Origin: Nocardia asteroides
GTDB lineage: Bacteria; Actinomycetota; Actinomycetes; Mycobacteriales; Mycobacteriaceae
Direction of reading: 5' to 3'
NCBI RefSeq assembly: GCF_900637185.1
Contig: NZ_LR134352.1
Coordinates: forward strand, 6,128,001 to 6,192,000
DNA length: 64,000 bases
Below, piece by piece: positions 10,301 through 44,800 of the stretch. The notes under the pieces are model-generated. The model did no database searches, had not been told where the DNA came from, and saw nothing but the letters and a program-made list of their open reading frames with translations. Numbering within the stretch: position 1 is the first letter of the stretch; every line of letters starts with the position of its first letter. The position numbers and the translations under genes are program-made.

Positions 10301-12025
10301 GTCGGCGAAGACCGGGTAGGCGCGCAGCGCGCCGGCCATGCCCGCCCACTGCGAGCCCTGGCCGGTGAAGACGAAACCGGTCGAACCCGGTACCACCCGG
10401 CCGGTCACCACGTCGGCGGCGGTGGCACCGGTGGCCAGGGCGCGCACGCCGCGGCGCAGCGCGTCACCGTCGGCGCCGAGGACGACGGCGCGCTGGTCGA
10501 ACAGGGTGCGGGTGGACGCCAGGGAGTACGCGACATCGCGGGCATCGAGGTCATCGACGTGCGCGGCCAGGCGGGCGGCCTGCTCGGCCAGCGCCTCCGG
10601 GCCGCGGGCCGACACCACCCACGCCGGCACGCCGCCCGGCGCGGGCTCGGCGGTTTCGGGCTCGGGCTCGGCGGGCGCCTGCTCCACGATGAGATGCACA
10701 TTGGTGCCCGCCACACCGAACGAGGACACTCCGGCGCGGCGCGGCCGGTCCAGTTCCGGCCACGGCCTGGCCTCGGTCAGCAGGCGCACCTGTCCGGCCG
10801 ACCAGTCGACCTTGGTGGTGGGGGCGTCCACGTGCAGGGTCTTCGGCAACAGGCCGTGGCGGATGGCCATGACCATCTTGATCACGCCGCCCACACCGGC
10901 GGCGGCCTGCGAGTGCCCGATGTTCGATTTCAGCGAGCCCAGCCAGAGCGGCCGGTCTTCCTGGTGTTCCTGGCCGTAGGTGGCCAGCAGGGCCTGGGCC
11001 TCGATGGGGTCACCCAAGGTCGTTCCGGTGCCGTGCGCTTCGACCGCGTCCACGTCGGCGGCGGTGATGCCCGCGTTGGCCAGCGCCTGCCGGATGACCC
11101 GGCGCTGCGAGGGCCCGTTCGGCGCGGTGAGGCCGTTGGACGCGCCGTCCTGGTTCACCGCCGAGCCGCTGATCACCGCCAGCACCGGATGCCCGTTGCG
11201 GCGGGCGTCGGACAGCCGCTCGAGCACCAGCACACCGGCGCCCTCGGCCCAGCCCAGGCCGTCGGCGGCGTCGGCGAACGCCTTGCTGCGGCCGTCGGTG
11301 GCCATACCGCGCTGCCTGCTGAACTCCACCAGCGTCTCCGGCGATCCCATCACCGCGACACCGCCGGCCAGCGCCAGCTCGCATTCCCCCGCCCGCAGCG
11401 CCTGTGCGGCCTGGTGCAGCGCGACCAGCGACGACGAGCACGCCGTGTCGACGGTGACCGATGGCCCTTCCAGGCCGAGCACATAGGAGATGCGCCCGGA
11501 GGCGACCGCGCCGGAGTTCGCGTTGGCCGGATAGTCGTGATACATCATGCCGACGTAGACGCCGGTCCGGCTGCCGCGCAGCGCGGCGGGCTCGACCCCG
11601 GCGCGTTCCAGTGCCTCCCACGACGTTTCGAGCAGCAGGAACTGCTGCGGGTCCATCGTGGCCGCCTCGTTGGGGCTGATCCCGAAGAAGCCCGGGTCGA
11701 ATTCGCCCGCCTCGTGCAGGAATCCGCCTTCACGGGTGTAGATGCTGTTCGGCGTCTCACCCGTGGGGTCGTAGAGACGGTCCGCGTCCCAGCCGCGGTT
11801 GACCGGAAGTTCCGAGACCGCGTCGACGCCGTCGGCGACCAGCTGCCACAGCCCCTCGGGTGTGCTCACCCCGCCCGGATACCGGCAGGCCATCCCGACG
11901 ATCGCGATCGGCTCCCGCTGGGCGGCGTCGAGCTGCCGGTTGCGGGCGCGCAACCGCTCGGTCTCCTTCAGCGAGCTGCGGAGCGCCTCGGTGAGCTTCT
12001 GGATTTTCGGGTCTGGCTGGGTCAT
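1..12025 (-). CDS. PKS4, modular type I polyketide synthase (modules 8, 9 and start of 10), partial at left edge
   Basis: The gene has no stop in the window; about 4008 codons are present and the C-terminus lies off the left edge. Start ATG at 12023-12025 follows an AGGAAG ribosome site 10 bases upstream. Residues 1-36 (MTQPDPKIQKL...) form a charged helical docking segment. Domains by approximate residue: KS8 36-448, AT8 550-893, DH8 928-1200, KR8 1397-1635, ACP8 near 1710, KS9 1768-2187, AT9 2287-2625, DH9 2647-2922, KR9 3187-3418, ACP9 near 3495, KS10 3555-3975. KS motifs DTACSSS, HGTGT and NIGH are intact, as are ACP GFDSL serines. I checked the frame at positions 9796, 4900, 2899 and 889; all agree, so there is no net frameshift. 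The spacing to PKS3 is 87 bases. It is the fourth protein of the line and extends the polyene made by PKS1-3. Odd features are the AT8 IASH motif and a Gly/Ser/Asp repeat insert in module 9. Confidence 0.95.
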   Translation of the reverse strand, partial: MTQPDPKIQKLTEALRSSLKETERLRARNRQLDAAQREPIAIVGMACRYPGGVSTPEGLWQLVADGVDAVSELPVNRGWDADRLYDPTGETPNSIYTREGGFLHEAGEFDPGFFGISPNEAATMDPQQFLLLETSWEALERAGVEPAALRGSRTGVYVGMMYHDYPANANSGAVASGRISYVLGLEGPSVTVDTACSSSLVALHQAAQALRAGECELALAGGVAVMGSPETLVEFSRQRGMATDGRSKAFADAADGLGWAEGAGVLVLERLSDARRNGHPVLAVISGSAVNQDGASNGLTAPNGPSQRRVIRQALANAGITAADVDAVEAHGTGTTLGDPIEAQALLATYGQEHQEDRPLWLGSLKSNIGHSQAAAGVGGVIKMVMAIRHGLLPKTLHVDAPTTKVDWSAGQVRLLTEARPWPELDRPRRAGVSSFGVAGTNVHLIVEQAPAEPEPETAEPAPGGVPAWVVSARGPEALAEQAARLAAHVDDLDARDVAYSLASTRTLFDQRAVVLGADGDALRRGVRALATGATAADVVTGRVVPGSTGFVFTGQGSQWAGMAGALRAYPVFADHFDAIVAQLEPLLGQPESLTEALADDEILARTVFTQAAVFAFEVALFRLLESWGVRPDVVTGHSIGEVGAAHVAGVLDLADACALVAARGRLMEALPPGGAMVAVGSTETEVLAVIEALGTTGQVAIAAVNGPASVVVSGVEDAVTAVVEVCVERGWRTHRLRIAIASHSALMDPMLAEFTTVVQGLTLRRPDIALVSSVTGARVTDEMTEPAYWPGQVRGTVRFADTITTLSAMGVTRFAEIGPDAVLTPMIAQIVDAAGDPQGAAPVIVPLARKEQTSPATLLTAVAGLFVAGTPVDWAGIGGGGRRIDLPTYAFQHVRFWLDAKQVLAESWLGAELGGVTSVGLDTVEHPLLGAVVPHPESDAVSFTGRWSVDTVPWMADHSVFGVMLLPGTGYVELACQVGALVGCPMVDELILHTPLTLPAEGSVSVQVMVGAADHTGRRRLSVHSRQIAGGPWAIHAEGVLAQAEPVAAMDLVTWPPRGAVALPLDTAYDELLDGGYEYGPFFQGMQSAWQRGDELFAEVALPDRRDAQGFGIHPALFDSALHVGILHARRHGEIDAPELPFSWNQVQLHATGADAVRVRIARADGRHVVQIADTEGQPVLSVGALVSRPVSADRLGADGITDALFGIDWTAATLPTVEPGRVAVLGSARSGSAATTSIEGSEPVAAFADVTALIAGLDDAAAPELVLLDCAEPEDAPPAAARQLIAEILDTVQRWLAEPGLSASRLVVLTRNAVRTGDTDQVRTAQAPVWGLLRAAQAEHPGRFQLLDLDTEREPREIAALAAAASAEPEAAVRDSTVLVPRMTRHAPGASVRSTGSGTVLVTGGTAGIGAVIARHLVTAHGVRHLVLTSRRGAEAPGATELATQLGELGAEVTLAACDVSDRAALAALLDGIPAEHPLVGVVHCAATADHGVIESMTPERVDRVFGPKVDAAWHLHELTRDRPLTLFALLGSVGGLVLTAGQANYAAANVFLDGLAAYRHSIGLPATSLDYGLWERSSGLGADLSAEDFERMAKQGFPPLTESDALALFDAAIATDTAQLVLLRVDPAVLRARGDQVPALLRGIAPTPVRRNSRTPAGRAFAQKLAGLSEADRRATLLTLVQTVAAEVLGHATIAAIEPRQAFQQLGFDSLGAVEFRNKLTTATGLRLPATLVFDHPNPQVVAEFIDSQLSGAVPDEVVTAAKTADGEPIAVVAMGCRYPGGVDSPEQLWQLVATGGHATGGLPADRGWDLDNLYDPEPGKPGKTYTRQGGFLYSAGEFDADFFGISPNEATAMDPQQRLLLEVSWEALERAGVDPATLRGSATGVFTGVMYHDYAQGAGTGASAGGSLVSGRLSYVFGLEGPAVTVDTACSSSLVALHLAAQSLRSGECDLALAGGVAVMSTPDMFLEFSRQRGLSPDGRCRSFADGADGVAWAEGAGMLVLERLSDAQRNGHQVLAVLTGSAVNQDGASNGWTAPNGPSQRRVIRQALANAGVSPVDVDAVEAHGTGTTLGDPIEAQALLATYGQDRDPERPLLLGSLKSNIGHAQAAAGVGGVIKMVMAMRHGVLPQTLHIDQPSTKVDWTEGHIRLLTEATPWPELDRPRRAGVSSFGLSGTNAHLILEQAPAVATSRVDTVAPAGGHLAWVLSARGEEALAGQAARLITAVRDQDPVDAGFSLATRVRFDQRAVVLAPDRDGLLAGAQALADGVPAANVLTGRVLSGSTGFVFSGQGAQWADMAAGLRGYPGFAEHFDAVVAQLDPLLEQSPSLAAALADADLVDRTVFAQAGLFAFEVALFRLLEAWGVRPDVVAGHSIGEIAAAHVAGVLSLTDACALVAARGRLMQALPDGGAMVAVGAPEAEVLPLLSGAVSIAAVNGPASVVLSGVESAVLAVVDVCAQRGWRTHRLRVSHAFHSSLMEPMLDEFASAVAGVTFARPNIALVSTVTGALVTDEMSDPAYWVGQVRDTVRFADAVTTMAGLGVSRFAEVGPDAVLLPAVTATVETANGVAVACARRSQADASTLLAAVAGLFVTGADVDWAALYAGTGARRIDLPTYAFQRRRYWLTESGTGSGARALGLVPTAHPLVSAVVSQPDSDGVTLTGRLSAQTQDWLPDHRVMDTVLFPGTGFVELALSAGERVGCTAVAELALRAPLTVPDTAGVAVRVVVDAEDAAGLRPVRIYSHLDDDTDDTVAWTLNAEGLLAPAFDGVPAVLADWPPTGATPLEVDGVYDALDEQGYHYGPVFQALRSAWRDADGVLYAEVELPEQARSDAQRFGVHPALLDAALHALRLSGDVPAGAGPALPFEWSGVAVHAGGADALRVRLTRIGEYGVSLDIADPTGAPVATVRHLASRPIDPAQLTTGASTVASSLFQVDWTPISLSDTEIETLRWAELGDRVPAAVILDSPAGSDAAAVHAATHAVLTAMQTWLADERFAESTLVVRTRGAVSVAGEDIVDLAGAAVGGLVRSAQAERPGRIILVDTASAPDFGSGSSADSDADGGPGTDSGIAAGGGLGIAADGGPAHGTDFGSGSAAGGGLGTDSDGGPGAHLGGDLSADSGDGAGTDSGAGIDSEAEFRRLLGGILATAEPLVAVRGGRAYGARLARIAVPASGFAPKLAFGPDETVLLTGASGALGGLFARQLADTYGARHLILLSRQGESASGAAELRADLAQAGAEADFVACDVSDRDALAAVLAAIPADRPLTGVFHLAGVLDDGAIASLTPDRMDTVLGPKADAALHLHDLTLDLPLTAFVLFSSVAGPIGNAGQGNYAAANACLDALATRRRAAGLAGVSVAWGRWDGGMAGELGEVERQRLSRAGLLPMSAEQGLALFDAVTGLDTPAPVAARLDLDILRGAGFATPALFAGLIPQRRKAASGAATALRTRLAGVPEDDRLGVLAEIVRGQVAATLGHQDLTAIAADRAFSELGFDSLTAIEFRNGLKTVTGLPLPATLVFDYPTPQALAEYLAAELSGISHEVAVTASRLAGDDPIAVVAMSCRYPGGVASPEDLWELVTAGTDASGDLPADRGWDIDDLYDPEPGKPGKSYTRRGGYLYDAAEFDADFFGISPNEATSMDPQQRLLLEVSWEALERVGVDPAVLRGSSTGVFTGVMYHDYAQGNGGNVTGSLVSGRIAYTLGLEGPAVSVDTACSSSLVAMHLAAQSLRSGECDLALAGGVAVMSTPETLVEFSRQRGLSPDGRCKSFADAADGVAWAEGAGVLVLERLSDARRHGHQVLAVLAGSAVNQDGASNGLTAPNGPSQRRVIRQALANAGVAATDVDAVEAHGTGTTLGDPIEAQALLATYGQDRDPERPLWLGSLKSNIGHAQAAAGVGGVIKMVMALRHGVLPPTLHVDQPSTKVDWSAGEVRLLTEAVDWPEVDRPRRAGVSSFGISGTNAHVIVEAAPVEVSALLAPGGPVEVPAVVGASEAADEQSGDVVGSRA
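2600..2890 (-). repeat. low-complexity Gly/Ser/Asp/Ala repeat inside PKS4 module 9
   Basis: About 95 codons made of imperfect repeats such as GGGLGTDSDGGPG, SGIAAGGGLGIAADGG and DFGSGS. At DNA level, blocks like ccgaggccgccaccagcggc and gccatcgg recur. It sits between the structural and catalytic halves of KR9, is in frame, and resembles a slippage-prone minisatellite acting as a flexible linker. Confidence 0.85.
5755..5890 (-). repeat. near-identical KS DNA block, copy in module 9
   Basis: This stretch, covering the YGQD...HGTGT...[15 protein letters not shown] part of KS9, matches 16552-16690 of KS7 with only a few mismatches, for example a shared run gtcgacgtcgaccggcgaca. Similar but less exact copies occur near 415-530, 11000 and 21730. 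It marks recent duplication or gene conversion. Confidence 0.75.
6770..11910 (-). other. PKS module 8: KS-AT(IASH)-DH-KR-ACP
   Basis: KS8 and ACP8 are intact. AT8 has GHSIGE but IASH instead of HAFH. DH8 has HSVFGVMLLP and FDSALH, so it should be active. KR8 has TGGTAGIG, catalytic Ser in LLGSVGG and Tyr in QANYAAAN, but ADH in place of the B-type LDD. The module resembles module 6 throughout. It should give a double bond, possibly with an alpha substituent. Confidence 0.88.
9794..9805 (-). other. AT8 specificity motif IASH (residues 741-744 of PKS4)
   Basis: The codons ATT GCC TCG CAT read IASH where the other eight intact acyltransferases in the window read HAFH, inside the shared context THRLR-...-HSALMDPML. 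In cis-AT synthases HAFH goes with malonyl-CoA, and xASH forms (YASH, VASH and others) go with methylmalonyl- or larger extender units. The GHSIG motif of AT8 remains malonyl-like, so specificity may be relaxed. Confidence 0.85.
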
Positions 12026-12112
12026 GCGTCTATCGCTTCCTGCGGTCGCCGGAACGATCCGGCGGAATGTCTGTCGGGAGGCTGTCGGGCGATGCCGGGA
12101 TCACATCGTGGG

Positions 12113-38820
<26,708 letters not shown>

Positions 38821-38845
38821 CGGTGGAACTCCTGCTCGTGTCAGC

Positions 38846-41800
38846 TCAGCTGAGGTTGTCGATGAAGGCGAACAGCTCGTCGTCGTCCGCGCCGTCGAGG
38901 CTGTCGACGTCGAGGTCCGGGCCGACCTCGGCGACGGGGACCGCCACGGTGACGTCGAGCGTGCGCAGCAACGCGGTCAGCGTCGTGGCGAGCTCCGACC
39001 GGGCCCCGGCCGAGAGTTCGGCGCTGCCGAGATCGCGGGCCAGTGCCTCGATCCCGGTGCTGAGCCGCTGCGCGGGGTCGTCGTCGGGGACGAGTTCGCG
39101 GCGCAGGAATCCGGCCAGTGCCGCCGGGGTCGGGTAGTCGAACATGGCGGTCGTGGACAGCTGCACGCCCGCCGCGGATTTCAGCCGGTTGCGGAATTCC
39201 ATGACGCCGAGCGAGTCGAACCCGATGTCGCTGAACGGTTTGTCCGGCGCCATCGCGTCGGCGCCCCCGTGGCCGAGCACGGCGGCGGCCTGCGCGCGGA
39301 TCACGTCGAGGACGATCCGGTCCTGCTCGGCGGCGGGCTGTCCGTGCAGGCGGACCGCCAGATCCGGTGCCGTGTCGGCCGGCTCGCTCACCCGGCGCCG
39401 GGCCGGGCGCACGAGCCCGCGCATGACCGGCCGCAGCTCGCCCGGACCGGCCTCGCCGAGCGCGTTCCGGTCGACCCGGATCGCGACGAAGTCCGCCCGG
39501 CCGCCCGCGAGGGCCGCGTCGAACAGGGCCATACCCTCGTCGGCGCCCAGCGGCAGCAGCCCTTCGCGGCGCAACCGCAGCAGGTCCGCTTCGCCGAGGT
39601 CGCTGGTCATGCCGCTGCTCTGCTGCCACGGGCCCCACGCCACCGAGGTGGCGGGCAGTCCGTTCACTCGCCGGTGCTGGGCCAGCGCGTCGAGGGCGAC
39701 ATTGGCGGCGGCGTAGTTGGCCTGGCCCGGATTGCCGATGACGCCGGCGATCGAGGAGTAGAGCACGAAGGCCGCGAGGTCCAGGTGTCGCGTGGCCTCG
39801 TGCAGATTCCACGCGGCCTCCACCTTGGGCCGCAGGACCCGGGCGATCTGGTCCGCGGTCATGGTGGCCAGCAGTCCGTCGGCGAGCACGCCCGCGGCGT
39901 GCACGACGGCGGTCAGCGGATGTTCGGCCGGGATGGCCGCCAGGACGGCGTCCAGGGCGGCGCGATCGGCCGCGTCACAGGCGACGACCTCCACCTGCGC
40001 CCCGAGCGCGGTGAGCTCGGCGACCAGTTCGCTCGCACCGGGGGTGGCCGGGCCGCGCCGGCCCGCCAGCACCAGCCTGCCGACGCCGTGCGCGGTGACG
40101 AGGTGCCGGGCGGCGATCGCGCCCAGTCCGCCGGTGCCACCGGTGATCAGCACGGTGCCGCCGGGCCGCAGCGAAGTCGGCACGGTGAGCACGTTCTTGC
40201 CGACACCGGTGGCCTGGCTGAGATACCGGAAGGCTTCCGGCGCGCGGCGCAGATCCCACGCCGTCGTCGCCGACGGCGTCAGCGCGCCCGCCTCGAACAG
40301 CTCGACCAGCGTCGCCAGGATCTCGCGCAACCGGTCCGGGCCCGCCTCCATCAGCATGAAGCTCGCGTACCGCACCCCCGGATGGGTTTCGGCCACCGTG
40401 GCGGGGTCGCGGCGATCGATCATGCCCATCTCGACGAAGCGGCCGCCACGCGGCAGCAGCCGCAGCGACGCGTCGACGAAATCGCCTGCCAGCGAATCGA
40501 GCACGATGTCGACGCCGTGACCGTCGGTCAGCGCACGGAACCGCGGCTCGAATTCCAGGGTGCGCGAGTCACCGATGACGGCGTCGTCGAAGCCCATGGC
40601 GCGCAGCACGTTCCACTTGGGCTTGCTCGCGGTGACGAGCATTCGCAGCCCCAGGTGGCGGGCGAGTTGCACCGCCGCCATGCCGACGCCGCCCGTCGCC
40701 GCGTGCAGCAGCAGCGTCTCCCCCGGCTGCGCCGCGGCCAGGTCGACGAGACCGTAGTAGGCGGTGGCGTAGACGATCGGCACCGCGGCGGCCTGGCTGA
40801 AAGTCCAACCGTGCGGCATCGGCGCGAGCAGCCGATGGTCCACCACGGCGACCGAGGCGGAACCGGGCGTGAAACCGAAAACCCGGTCGCCCGGCGCGAA
40901 TCCGGTCACGTCGGGGGCGACCTCGAGCACGATGCCCGCGCCTTCGCCACCGATGCGCCCGTTCGGGTCCGGGTAGGTGCCCAGCGCCATGAGCACGTCA
41001 CGGAAGTTGAGGCCCACGGCACGCATGTCCACCCGCACCTGGCCCGGTGCCAGCGGTTCCCGTCCGGCGGGATGCTCGACGAGGGCGAAGTTGTCGCCGG
41101 TCAGCGTGCCCTTGTCCAGCGGGGTCAGCGCCCAGGCGGTGTCGTCGGGCGCGGTGAGCGGCACGGAGGCTTGGGCCAGCCGGGGCGCGTAGACCAGGCC
41201 GCGGCGGACCGCGACCTGGGGTTCTGCCGGGTTCGCCACGGCCGAGGCCACGGCGGTCCGGTAGTCGGCCCAGTCGTCGATGTCGACGAGCACGATCCGG
41301 TCCTGGTTCTCGCTCTGCGCGGTTCGCAGCAGACCCAGCGCGGCCGCGGCCGGCAGGTCGACCTGTTCGCCCGCGTGAACGGCCACGCCGCGACGGGTCA
41401 CCGCGACGAGCAGTTCGTCGCCGGACAGCGCCGAGCGAACCCGGTCACCGATCGCGGTCACCAGATCCCGCACGGTCGTGGGCAGGTCGCCGCCGTCGAC
41501 GGTTCCGTCGATCCGCAGCACCGTCGCTCGCGTCTCGCCGAACTCGACCGTTTCGGCATGGTCGAAGATGTTCCAGTCGCCGGCCGGTCCGGGCACGGTG
41601 TCCGGCTGGGCGACCCAGTGCAGTTCGTAGCCGAGGCCGTCGGTGCGGCGGGCCGCCCCGAGCGCGTCGGTGGACAGTGCTCGCAGGGTGAGGACGCCGA
41701 TCTCGGCGACCGTGCCGCCCGTTTGGTCGGCGAGGGTCAGCGCGACGCGCTCGGCGCCAGCACTGGTCACGCGGACCCGCAGGGTGGTCGCGCCGGTGGC

Positions 41801-44800
41801 GTGCAGGGCGACATTCTCCCAGGCGAAGGGCACCACGAGCGCGCCGGGGGCGAGGCCGCCGGCCAGGATGGCGTGCAGCGCCGCGTCCAGCAGGGCCGGG
41901 TGCAGGCCGAATTCCGCCGATCCGGCGGCCTCCGGGAGCGTCACCTCGGCGAAGACCTCGCCTGCGCGCTGCCAGAGGGTGGTCAGTCCGCGGAAGGCGG
42001 GACCGTACTCGTAGCCGCGGTCGGCCAGCTCCGCGTAGTCGATCGGCACCGCGGTCGCGCCCACGGGCGGCCAGGTCGCCATCTCGGTGTCCACGGCGGC
42101 CTGCGCCCGGTCGGCGGTGACCGTCGCGACGGCGTGCCGGACCCACCGGTCGTCGTCGGCACTCGAGCGCGAATAGGTCGAGACCGTCCGCGCGCCGGTG
42201 TCGTCCGGGCCGCCCGCCACCACCCGCAACTCGACCGCGCCGGTCGACGGGATCGGCAGCGGCGCCTCGATCACCAGTTCCGCCAGGAACGGGCAGTCCA
42301 GGACCGTGCCCACATGCAGTGTCAGCTCCACCAGGGCGGCGCCGGGCAGCAGGGCCACCCCGGTGACCGCGTGATCGGCCAGCCACGGCTGAGCGGAGCG
42401 GGACAGTCTGCCGGTGAACACCACGTCCGGTGCGTCCGGGAGCCGGATCATGGCGCTCAGCAGCGGATGTCCCGCCGCGTCCAGCCCCGACGCGGACTGG
42501 TCCGCCGCGTCGACGGGCTGTGCCCAGAAACGCTGGTGCTGGAAAGCGTAGGTGGGCAGGGTCACCCGACCCGCGGACCGGTCGCCGACCATCGGCGTCC
42601 AGTCCACCGGCACACCCACGACGGCGGCCTGGGTGAGGGCGGTGACGAACCCGACTGTCTCGTCGACCGAACGGCGCGACGACGCCACCACCAGCGACTT
42701 CGCCTCCACCTCAGGCTCTTTCGCGAGGCAAGCCCGGGTCATCGCGGTGAGCACCGCGTCCGGTCCCACTTCCACGAACCGCCGCGCTCCCGACGCGACC
42801 AGAGTGTCGACGCCGGGGGCGAAGCGCACGCTGCCGCGCACCTGGGCCACCCAGTACCCGGGGTCGAGCACGGCGTCGTCGGCCTGCGCGCCGGTCACGT
42901 TCGACACGATCGGCAGCAGCGGCGCGTGATAGGTCAAACCCGCTGCCACCGTGCGGAACTCCTCGAGCATGGGATCCATGCGGGCCGAGTGGAAAGCGTG
43001 GCTGACGCGCAACCGATGCGTCCGCCTGCCGCGGTCGGTGAACCGCTGGGCGAGTTCGTCGACGGCGTCCTCGTCACCCGAGAACACCACCGCCTCGGGT
43101 CCGTTCACCGCGGCCACCGCGACCCGGTCGCCGTAGCCCGCCACCGCGGCCAGGGCGTCGTCCTCGGACACGTCCACCGCGAGCATGGCGCCGCCCTCCG
43201 GCAGCGCGCCCATCAGCCGACCCCGTGCCGCCACCAGCGCGCACGCGTCCGGCAGCGACCACACCCCGGCCACATAGGCGGCCGCGAGTTCACCGATCGA
43301 ATGCCCAGCCACCACATCGGGGACCACCCCGAACGATTCGAGCAGCCGGAACATGGCCACCTCGAAGGCGAACAGCACCGGCTGGGTGAACGCCGTCCGG
43401 CTCAGCCCCTCCTCGGGCGCGGTGAACATGACCGTGCGCAGCGATCCGCCGAGCAGCCGGTCGAATTCGGCGCACACCTCGTCGAGCGCGGCCGCGAACA
43501 CCGGGAAGTCCTGGTACAGCCCGGCGCCCATGCCGGGACGCTGCGCGCCCTGCCCGGTGAACAGGAAGGCGATCTTGCCCTGTCCCACCACGCCTTCGGC
43601 GGTCCGGGCCGACCCGGTGCCCGCGGCGAGGTCGGCCAGGCCGGACAACAGGTCCTGCCGGTCGCGCCCGACAACGCCGCCACGCCATTCGAGCAGCGCC
43701 CTGGTGTCGATCGACGCCGACGCCACCTGCGCGGCGGTCACCTCTGGATGCCGGATCAGCCACTGTCGCAGTCGATCCGCCTGCGCCCGCAGCCCGGCCT
43801 CGGACTTCGCCGTCACCAGCACCGGCACCAGCTCCGGCGCAGACGCCGCCGCGCTCTCGGCACGCACCGGCGGTTCCTCGATGATCACGTGCGCGTTGGT
43901 GCCACTGATCCCGAACGAGGACACGCCCGCGCGGCGCGGCCTGCCGCCCGCCGGCCACCGCTCGGCGTCCGACAGCACCCGCACGGCACCCGCCGACCAG
44001 TCCACATGCGGCGACAGCGCGTCCACGTGCAGCGTCTTCGGCAAGGTGTCGTGGCGCAGCGCCTGCACCATCTTGATCACGCCACCGACACCGGCGGCGG
44101 CCTGCGAATGCCCGATATTGGATTTGAGCGAACCGATGCGCAGCGGCTCGTCGCGGTCCTGACCGTAGGCGGCGATCAGCGCCTGCGCCTCGATCGGATC
44201 GCCCAGGGTGGTGCCGGTGCCGTGCGCCTCCACGACGTCGACGTCGGCGGGTGTCAGGCCGGCGTCGGCCAGTGCCGCCGCGATCACCCGCTCCTGCGCG
44301 GGTCCGTTCGGCGCGGTCAGGCCGTTGCTCGCGCCGTCCTGGTTGACGGCGGTGCCCCGCACGACGGCGAGGACATTGTGGCCGAGGCGCCGTGCGTCGG
44401 AGAGTCGTTCCACCACCAGCACCGCCGCGCCCTCGGCCCAGGACACCCCGTCGGCCGCGGCGGAGAACGACTTGCAGCGCCCGTCGGAGGCGAGGCCGCG
44501 GTTACGGGAGAACTCGAGGAACACTATCGGCGTCGCCATCACGGTCGCGCCGCCGACCAGGGCCAGGGAGCTCTCGCCCTGGCGCAGGGCCCGGCACGCC
44601 ACGTGTAGCGCGACCAGCGAGGACGAGCACGCGGTGTCGACCGTCATCGCGGGACCTTCCAGCCCCAGCGCGTAGGACACGCGCCCGGAGGCCACGCTGC
44701 CGACGGCGCCGGTGACGACGTACCCCTCCACCTCACGCCCGGCCTTGCGGGTCAGGTTCTCGTAGTCCTGGTACATGACGCCGGTGTAGACACCGGTGTC

